Origin: Streptomyces daqingensis
Lineage (GTDB): Bacteria > Actinomycetota > Actinomycetes > Streptomycetales > Streptomycetaceae
Direction: 5' to 3'
Length of the DNA stretch: 64,000 bases
NCBI RefSeq assembly: GCF_014645895.1
Contig: NZ_BMMP01000008.1
Coordinates: 1 to 64,000 of the forward strand
Position 1 is the stretch's first letter. Every line of letters begins with the position of its first letter. The notes below the pieces were generated by a model. It searched no databases, had not been told where the DNA came from, and saw nothing but the letters and a program-made list of their open reading frames with translations. The position numbers and the translations under genes were made by a program. Positions 58,764 through 64,000 of the stretch are shown piece by piece.

Positions 58764-59378
58764 GCGGCCGGGAGCGTGCGCCGGGGCGACTGCCGTAGCC
58801 GAGTGCGCCCGGTTTCCCGGCGCGCGCCGGGCCAGCGCCAGGCGCTGGCCGCACCCGGGCGCCGCCCGGTTCCATCCGGCCCCCTCCGCCGGGCCGTTCG
58901 TCTCTCCAGCCGTTACAGCCTTTCCTCCGTGCGCTTCAGAACCGCTCTCCGGAGCGGCCCCCTCGTCCACCGCGACCTCGCTCCGGACGGCACTCCGCGT
59001 TCCGCGCCCTCGGCCCGCCTGCCCGGATAACGTCGCACAAGGGCGAGAGTGTCCCGTTTATCGCGCGACACGAAGCGTCGCACCCACGGTTTTCGAAGCA
59101 CTCTTGACCGATCGGCGCCAGTGCTTGAAATTTCATCATGAAACTAGTTCGGCAATGACACCTGTAATCCATGGGAACACTGCGATGACCTGCGCAGATT
59201 GATCACTTCAGTGGTTGCACCGGTGCTGAGATTTTTTCAGCGCCGGTGCTTTTATTTTCCTTCCAATCCGTCGGCGTGTAAGGCGAGTTACCACTGGTAC
59301 GCTCGCCGCGCACTTCGAGGCTGCGGAATTAGTTGCGCTGCCTCGCACGCGGACATTGCTCGACGCGAAGAAGGAGAT
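58764..59378. other. 615-bp region with an AT-rich part and a free-standing terminator
   Basis: There is no coding sequence with streptomycete bias. The segment 59080-59290 is markedly AT-rich for this genome. It includes TTTCAT-c-ATGAAA (59131-59143) and a strong terminator on the plus strand (59217-59258). The last 120 bases form the leader of the cutinase-like gene. The nearest upstream plus-strand gene ends 450 bases before the terminator, so a small RNA or an attenuated leader transcript is likely. Confidence 0.55.
59217..59258 (+). terminator. Intrinsic terminator upstream of the cutinase-like gene
   Basis: GCACCGGTGCTGA (59217-59229) pairs with TCAGCGCCGGTGC (59237-59249), 13 bp with one G-U pair and a 7-base loop, followed by TTTTATTTT. 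This is the clearest rho-independent terminator of the window, and it stands 120 bases in front of a gene rather than behind one. Confidence 0.8.
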
Positions 59379-60290
59379 ATGCGAAGAAGAACACTGTGGA
59401 CCGCACTGGCGACGACGTCGGCACTGGCCCTGACCGTGGCGGGGGTGACGACCGCCGTCGGCGCGGAGGGGGCGGCGGACTGCGCCCAGACCCGGGTCTT
59501 CGAAGTCGGGGGCCACGGCGACGGCGACGCCAAGGTCTACGACAAGAGCAACGGCCGGCTGCCGGCGGGAACCGACTTCCAGAAGGTGTCCTACTCGGCG
59601 CAGATCGCTCCGTTCCCGGGCGACACCATCTCGATGGACGACTCGGTTGCCGAGGGAATCAGCAAGCTGGACAAGGCAGTTCGCGATTACCACGCGCAGT
59701 GCCCCGACGCCCACATCACCATCTCCGGGTACTCCCAGGGCGCGATAGTCGCCGGCGACGAGCTCAACAAGCTGTCGCAGGAGCAGTCCATCCCGCACCA
59801 GCAGATCGACGGTGTGCTCTACGGCGACCCGCGCCGCCCCGGTGTGAAGGGCGGTCCCGGCGGCATCGAGACCAACCTGCCGACCATCATCCCCGGCATC
59901 ACCATGAAGGGCCCGCGGGGATTCGGCGACATCGCCGTCCACGAGATCTGCAACAAGAACGACGGGATCTGCTACTCGGAGAACCCCGTCACGAACCTGC
60001 TCGGCTTCGCCAACGGCGTGGCCGGCTACTTCCTCGGCGACCACAACTACGACATCGACCCGATGGCCCACCGGGGCAACGGCGACACGGTCCACGACCA
60101 GCCGCCGCGCGTCCCCCACGGCCCGCCGCTCCCCGTCCCGGCGAAGACGCCGTACGAGCAGTACAAGGGCGGCTCGCCGGAGGCCCAGCGCATCGTCGGC
60201 ACCTTCCGGGAGGCCGTCGTCAAGCACCTGCCGGCCGACGCACGCGACCGGCTCGACGAGTTCCCCTGGCTCTCCGCTCCCGAGAAGTAG
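59379..60290 (+). CDS. Secreted cutinase/PE-PPE-type serine hydrolase
   Basis: This 303-aa exported alpha/beta hydrolase has signal peptide 'MRRRTLWTALATTSALALTV', cleaved near residue 30. The catalytic Ser is in 'HITISGYSQGAIVAGDELNK'. Asp is in the Cys-flanked loop 'ICNKNDGIC', and His is likely in 'GDHNYDIDP'; this is the cutinase triad layout. 'GVLYGDPRRPGVKGGPGG' is typical of the PE-PPE/cutinase-like branch. The C-terminus carries an extra Pro-rich and helical region of 60 residues. The RBS AAGGAG is close to the ATG. The substrate may be polyester or lipid ester. It is preceded by an AT-rich leader with a terminator. Confidence 0.87.
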   Translation: MRRRTLWTALATTSALALTVAGVTTAVGAEGAADCAQTRVFEVGGHGDGDAKVYDKSNGRLPAGTDFQKVSYSAQIAPFPGDTISMDDSVAEGISKLDKAVRDYHAQCPDAHITISGYSQGAIVAGDELNKLSQEQSIPHQQIDGVLYGDPRRPGVKGGPGGIETNLPTIIPGITMKGPRGFGDIAVHEICNKNDGICYSENPVTNLLGFANGVAGYFLGDHNYDIDPMAHRGNGDTVHDQPPRVPHGPPLPVPAKTPYEQYKGGSPEAQRIVGTFREAVVKHLPADARDRLDEFPWLSAPEK

Positions 60291-60343
60291 CGGACACCCC
60301 CTGTGCCGGGTCGCCACTCCTCCCCCCGCGGCCCGGCGCGCCG

Positions 60344-60380
60344 CGCCCGCCTGCGGCAGCGCACGCTGCGCAGGCGGGCG
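60344..60380. terminator. Bidirectional terminator between convergent genes
   Basis: Perfect 12-bp arms CGCCCGCCTGCG (60344-60355) and CGCAGGCGGGCG (60369-60380), plus an inner GCAGC/GCTGC stem, lie between the cutinase-like gene and the uracil-DNA glycosylase. Confidence 0.75.
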
Positions 60381-60471
60381 TTCCGTGTCCGGGTACCGCC
60401 GCACGGCGGGCAGGCGGGCCCGGCGGCGCTCGCACGTCTGCGGCGCCGCCAGCCCTGCGCGCCTGAGCGGG

Positions 60472-61296
60472 TCAGCGCTGCGGCAGCCCGGCGGTACGGG
60501 CCGCTTCCCGCAAAACGTCCCGGAGCATCTCCGGCGTCAGCGTGCCGGTGAACATGTTGCGCTGGCTGGGGTGGTAGCCGCCGACCAGCCGCAGCTCTCC
60601 CCCGTCCCGCTCGTCGGCGAGCAGCACCTCGCCGCCGTGCCGGAACGCGGGCCGGGGGCGCGGGAGTCGCCATCCCGCGTCGCCGAGTACGGGCAGCAGC
60701 GCCTGCCAGGCGAACCCGCCGAGCACCAGGACGGTGCGCAGGGTCGGCCGCAGCAGTTCGAGTTCGCGGGCGAGCCAGGGGCGGCAGGTGTCGCGCTCTG
60801 CGGTGGTCGGCTTGTTGGCGGGCGGTGCACAGTGCACCGGCATGGTGATGCGCACGCCGTACAGCTCCATGCCGTCTCCCCGGTGGACGGCGGTACGCCG
60901 GGAGGCCAGCCCGATGTCGTACAGCGCCGCGAAGAACGCGTCGCCCGAGGGGTCGCCCGTGAAGACCCGCCCGGTGCGGTTGCCGCCGTGCGCCGCCGGT
61001 GCGAGCCCGACGACGGCGAGTGCGGCGTCCGGCGGGCCGAAGCCGGGGACGGGCCTGGCCCAGTAGTCCCAGTCCTGGTAGGCCCTGCGTTTCGTGCGCG
61101 CCGCCTCCTCCCGCCAGGCGACGAGTCTCGGGCAGGCCCGGCAGGCGGTCACCGCCTCCTCCAGCGCGGACGCGGACTGGGCGCGCGGGGCCGCCGCCGC
61201 GGGGAAGCGGGGGTCGTCGGGCGGGGGCGTGGGCAGCGGCACCTCGTACTCCTCGGGACCTCTCGGCCGAGTGCGGCGGCTGACGCACCGGGCCAT
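60472..61296 (-). CDS. Uracil-DNA glycosylase, family 5 (UDGb)
   Basis: This 274-aa Fe-S base-excision enzyme removes uracil and related deaminated bases from DNA. Cys residues for the 4Fe-4S cluster are in 'AVTACRACPRLVAWR' and in 'VHCAPPANKPTTAERDTCRP'. Motif 1 is 'VVGLAPAAHGGNRTGRVFTG' (A-A-H instead of the acidic residue of family 1). Motif 2 is 'LRLVGGYHPSQRNMFTG' (H-P-S-Q-R-N). 'RRAYQDWDYWARPVPGFG' is a family-5 feature. The start is ATG with GGAGGAG 11 bases before. A 16-bp tandem repeat lies upstream. Confidence 0.93.
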   Translation of the reverse strand: MARCVSRRTRPRGPEEYEVPLPTPPPDDPRFPAAAAPRAQSASALEEAVTACRACPRLVAWREEAARTKRRAYQDWDYWARPVPGFGPPDAALAVVGLAPAAHGGNRTGRVFTGDPSGDAFFAALYDIGLASRRTAVHRGDGMELYGVRITMPVHCAPPANKPTTAERDTCRPWLARELELLRPTLRTVLVLGGFAWQALLPVLGDAGWRLPRPRPAFRHGGEVLLADERDGGELRLVGGYHPSQRNMFTGTLTPEMLRDVLREAARTAGLPQR

Positions 61297-61384
61297 GGAC
61301 GCGCGGACTCCTCCCCGGATACGTGACCGGTGCGGCCGGACGGCAACCCCGCCGGGCCTGGCCGGCGGCGGATATGCGGGAGGG

Positions 61385-61432
61385 GGCATGCGGAGGGGCG
61401 GGCATGCGGAGGGGCGGGCATGCGGAGGGGCG
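61385..61432. repeat. Three exact copies of a 16-bp unit
   Basis: GGCATGCGGAGGGGCG is repeated three times without interruption (61385-61400, 61401-61416, 61417-61432). It lies between the uracil-DNA glycosylase start and the AMIN-like stop, about 90 bases upstream of the glycosylase. Confidence 0.9.
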
Positions 61433-61499
61433 GCCCGTCTCCGTGACCGCCCCTCCGCTTCCTTCCGTGTTCCGGTCGCGTGACCCCCGTCCGCCGGTG

Positions 61500-62117
61500 T
61501 CAGCGTGCCGACGCCCAGGAGTGGGCGACGTCGACGACGAGCCGGTCGCCCAGCGTGAAGACGCGGAAGGGCAGCCGGGCCCGGACTCCCAGGCCGAGCT
61601 GGGTGGTTCCCTCGTAGCTGGCGCCGAAGCGGGCGTCGCGGAACGTCTTGTAGCCGGTCAGGTCGACGCCCGGCAACGGTTTGCCGCCCTTTCCGCCGTA
61701 CGTCGGCTGGTGGGTGTCCGGGTCGTAGCTCGGCGCGGACGCCACGATCTGGAGGACGGCTCCGCCGTTGATCTTGATGAGGTGGCCGGAACCGTCCTGG
61801 TAGAACTTCTCGACGTAGCGGACGTCGTAGGCGGGCGTGCCCGCCGGAGTGCCGCCGCGGATGTCGAGGACCATCCTGTCGTAGCAATCGTGCCGCCCGG
61901 TACGGACGTTCGTCAGCGGACGGCTGCCCGTCGCCTCGCTGGTCTTGGGCAGGCTCCCCCAGGTGACGCCGCAGGCGGCTGCGACGGTGCTCCGGGTCGC
62001 CTCGGTGGCCCCCTTGGAGCCTTCGGTGCCGCTCGCGGCCGCGGTGCCCGCTGACGCTGTGGTCAGCATTCCGGCGGCGACGAGGACGGCGATGGCAAGC
62101 AGCCTGATGTCACGCAT
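61500..62117 (-). CDS. Secreted AMIN-like domain protein
   Basis: This 205-aa exported protein begins 'MRDIRLLAIAVLVAAGMLTT' with a signal peptide cleaved after AAA. The mature part has an AMIN-like beta-domain: 'VRTGRHDCYDRMVLDIRGG', 'YDVRYVEKFYQDGSGHLIKI', 'ASYEGTTQLGLGVRARLPFR' and 'LGDRLVVDVAH'. Two Cys probably form a disulfide. AMIN domains bind peptidoglycan or membrane complexes, but this stand-alone form has no enzyme attached. It is divergent from the LAL regulator. Confidence 0.85.
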   Translation of the reverse strand: MRDIRLLAIAVLVAAGMLTTASAGTAAASGTEGSKGATEATRSTVAAACGVTWGSLPKTSEATGSRPLTNVRTGRHDCYDRMVLDIRGGTPAGTPAYDVRYVEKFYQDGSGHLIKINGGAVLQIVASAPSYDPDTHQPTYGGKGGKPLPGVDLTGYKTFRDARFGASYEGTTQLGLGVRARLPFRVFTLGDRLVVDVAHSWASAR

Positions 62118-62431
62118 GGAGGCCCCCTTGTGGCGCATTCCTCTTGTAAAGCTCCAGACATGTGATAACAGGCCAAAGTTGCACAGAATGCACTCTTTTC
62201 TTGAATTCCGCCCGAAAGAGCTGCCGGGAGGCGCACCGCTGCGCCGGAGTCCGAGCCTCCGCCACCGGGGTACCGGGCGGTAGCCGCTTCCGCCCCGCGA
62301 CCTGCGGCGGAACTCCACGCGTGATCGGACAAACTCTGCGGGCGGACGGGCAGTTCGGCCCGTGACCGCCCCTACTCTGCTCGTGAGGGGCCCACCGCAT
62401 CCGGGTGGCCGGCTCACGGGAGGGGGAGGTC
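62118..62431. other. Divergent 314-bp region
   Basis: No gene is supported. The stretch 62150-62215 is AT-richer than average and should hold the promoter of the AMIN-like gene. The right part carries GGGGGAGGT right before the LAL regulator GTG. No repeat stands out. Confidence 0.45.
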
Positions 62432-64000
62432 GTGGGTGGTCCGTCGCCATGGCCGTTCGTCGGACGCGAGCCGGCGGTCGCCCAGTTCGACGAGGCGCTC
62501 GCCGGACAGCAGTGCCAGGCGCTGATCGTCCACGGCTCCCAAGGGGCCGGAAAGTCCCGGCTCGTCCAGGTCTGCCGGGAGCGGGCCGAGGGGCGCGGCC
62601 ACGCGGCCGGCCGGGCCGTCCCCGTCTACGGGAACCCCGTGCCGCTGGCGTCGCTGGCGCACCTGCTCCCGCCGGGCTCCCGGGCGGGCGATCCCGTCGC
62701 CCTGTTCAGAGCGGCGCGCGAGGCACTGACCGAGGAGTGCGCGAGCGGTGCGACCGGCAAGCGGTTCGTCCTCGTGGCGGACGACCTCGACGGTCTGGAC
62801 GAGGCGTCCGCGTCGCTCGTCGGGCAACTCCGCGAAGCCGGCGCGCTGTTCCTCGTGGGCACCGTGACGTCGCTGCCGTCTCTGGGGCCCGCCGCGTACG
62901 CGCTGCAGGCGAACGGCGCCGCCCGTCGCGTGGACCTTGCCGGGTTCGACGAGCGGCAGGTGGCCGACGTGATGCGCCAGGCCCTCGGCGGTCCGGTGGA
63001 ACCGCGGACGGCGGCCCTCATGCACCGCACAAGCGGAGGGAACGCCCGCTGCCTGCGGGAGTTCGTGCGGGCCTCGCTGGACGGCGGCAGCCTCGTGCAC
63101 GACGGGGAGTCGTGGACGCTCGTCTCGGATGTGCCCGCGGCGCCGTTGCTCGCGGAACTCCTCGAGAGACGGCTGGCCGGCGTCGGCCCCGAGACCCGCA
63201 GGACGCTGGACCGGATCGCCCTGTGCCAACCCGTGGAGGCCGCGGGACTGTCCGGCAGCGCGATGGACGAGCTGGAACGGCTGGACCTCGTCACCGCGAC
63301 GCGTGACGGGCGGCGCGAGTCCGTCTCCCTGAAGCACCCGGCGCACGAGAAGGTGCTCCGGTCCCTCATCCCGTCCTCCGCCCGCAGGCGCATCCTCAAC
63401 GAGGAGGCGGAGCTGGTCGCTTCACATGGCGCCAGGCGGCTGACCGACAAGATCCGAATCGCCTCCTGGCAGCTTGCCGCCACCGGGTCCGCCGACCCGG
63501 ACACGCTGCTGCGCGCGGCGACGCTCGCCCGCCGGACGCAGGACTTCCGTCAGGTGCGCGAACTGTCGAAGGCCGCCTGCCGGGACAGCGAGGAGCTGCT
63601 GCCACGGCTGCTGCTGGCGGAGTCGCTGTACGAACTCGGCGATCTGGACAGCGCCCGGGAGGTCTTCGAGGACGCGGCCTCGCGGGCCGACTGCGAACTG
63701 GACCGCCTGCTCGTGGCGTTGGGCAGGGCGAGGCTCCTCGCGTGGGGGTTCATCGACGGCGAGAAGGCGCTGGAGGTCAGCGCGGAGGCCATGGAGCGGA
63801 TCGGCGAACCCGCCTACCGCGACGTGCTGACGGCCGTACGGGGCGCGGTCTTCATGGCCTTCGGAAGACCGCAGGAGGCCCTCCAGGCGCTGCACGGACT
63901 GTCCCTCGACGGCAACTGCATGGCCGGACTCTTCGGAAAGGGCCCCAGAGCCGCCGCGCTCGTCGCCACGGGAAGCGCGAAGCGGGGACTCGTGCTCGCG
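62432..64000 (+). CDS. LuxR-type LAL-family regulator, N-terminal 523 codons (cut by the window edge)
   Basis: This frame runs open to the last base of the window. It begins with GTG after GGGGGAGGT and reads 'VGGPSPWPFVGREPAVAQF', the typical LAL start. Walker A 'IVHGSQGAGKSRLVQ' and Walker B 'RFVLVADDLDGLDEASASL' mark the STAND ATPase. TPR-like helical repeats ('LLLAESLYELGDLDSAREVF') begin near residue 385. The C-terminal LuxR HTH would lie beyond the edge. Such large ATP-dependent activators often control antibiotic or exported-enzyme genes. The target is unknown. Confidence 0.85.
   Translation, partial: MGGPSPWPFVGREPAVAQFDEALAGQQCQALIVHGSQGAGKSRLVQVCRERAEGRGHAAGRAVPVYGNPVPLASLAHLLPPGSRAGDPVALFRAAREALTEECASGATGKRFVLVADDLDGLDEASASLVGQLREAGALFLVGTVTSLPSLGPAAYALQANGAARRVDLAGFDERQVADVMRQALGGPVEPRTAALMHRTSGGNARCLREFVRASLDGGSLVHDGESWTLVSDVPAAPLLAELLERRLAGVGPETRRTLDRIALCQPVEAAGLSGSAMDELERLDLVTATRDGRRESVSLKHPAHEKVLRSLIPSSARRRILNEEAELVASHGARRLTDKIRIASWQLAATGSADPDTLLRAATLARRTQDFRQVRELSKAACRDSEELLPRLLLAESLYELGDLDSAREVFEDAASRADCELDRLLVALGRARLLAWGFIDGEKALEVSAEAMERIGEPAYRDVLTAVRGAVFMAFGRPQEALQALHGLSLDGNCMAGLFGKGPRAAALVATGSAKRGLVLA

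Overview
The window is a GC-rich, densely coding actinobacterial chromosome segment. GTG and TTG starts are common, stop/start overlaps of the ATGA and GTGA type are frequent, and codon third positions are almost all G or C. The gene order (nucS, hoxX, hydroxybutyryl-CoA dehydrogenase, atpIBEFHAGDC, wecA, LMW-PTP-like gene, sua5, prmC, prfA, rpmE, LCP gene, rho, thrB, thrC, hom, lysA, nrtL, tRNA-Arg) is the conserved core synteny of Streptomyces, read here mostly on the minus strand. I infer Streptomyces or a close relative.

Layout. 0.3-2.7 kb: ABC exporter pair. 3.0-8.6 kb: three-subunit cysteine-type formate dehydrogenase with an NrfD membrane subunit. 8.6-11.6 kb: small zinc-finger-like protein, LLM flavin oxidoreductase, an SCO5389-family protein and the mismatch endonuclease NucS. 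11.8-18 kb: HoxX-like formyl-transfer protein, a large STAND-like ATPase with a surface-exposed (GGAD/GGTD)n tail, an STAS protein and 3-hydroxybutyryl-CoA dehydrogenase. 18.7-22.4 kb: APC amino-acid permease, PduO-type cobalamin adenosyltransferase and a secreted family-3 glycoside hydrolase. 23.1-26.9 kb: an accessory-looking block with a secreted beta/gamma-crystallin-like protein, a secreted aerolysin/ETX-MTX2-like protein, a protein built on fifteen 11-residue LEA-like repeats, an in-frame continuation after its stop, and a membrane protein. 27.1-30.2 kb: NarL-type two-component system and an AEC carrier.

30.2-48 kb is the housekeeping heart. It holds the F1Fo ATP synthase operon with a strong terminator after atpC, wecA, a tyrosine-phosphatase-like protein whose nucleophile is Ser, tRNA/translation factors (sua5, prmC, prfA, rpmE), an LCP wall-polymer ligase, and Rho with a large disordered RG/QN-rich insert. 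48.4-55.7 kb is the aspartate-family amino-acid cluster (thrB, thrC, hom, lysA). lysA is preceded by a tiny overlapping leader frame, by an ArgRS-derived protein without its catalytic core, by a stand-alone receiver domain and by tRNA-Arg(CCG).

56-64 kb is an exported-hydrolase and regulatory region. It holds a secretory lipase, a degenerate GyrB-type ATPase domain, a small coiled-coil protein, a cutinase/PE-PPE-like hydrolase behind an AT-rich segment with a strong free-standing terminator, a family-5 uracil-DNA glycosylase, an AMIN-like secreted protein, and the N-terminal 523 codons of a LAL-type regulator cut by the window edge.

The most interesting candidates are the crystallin-like/aerolysin-like secreted pair at 23.07-24.36 kb, the repeat protein with an in-frame stop at 24.6-26.15 kb, the ATPase with a (GGAD)n tail at 13.6-16.4 kb, and three conserved-looking 'dead enzyme' proteins (LMW-PTP-like, GyrB-like, ArgRS-like).
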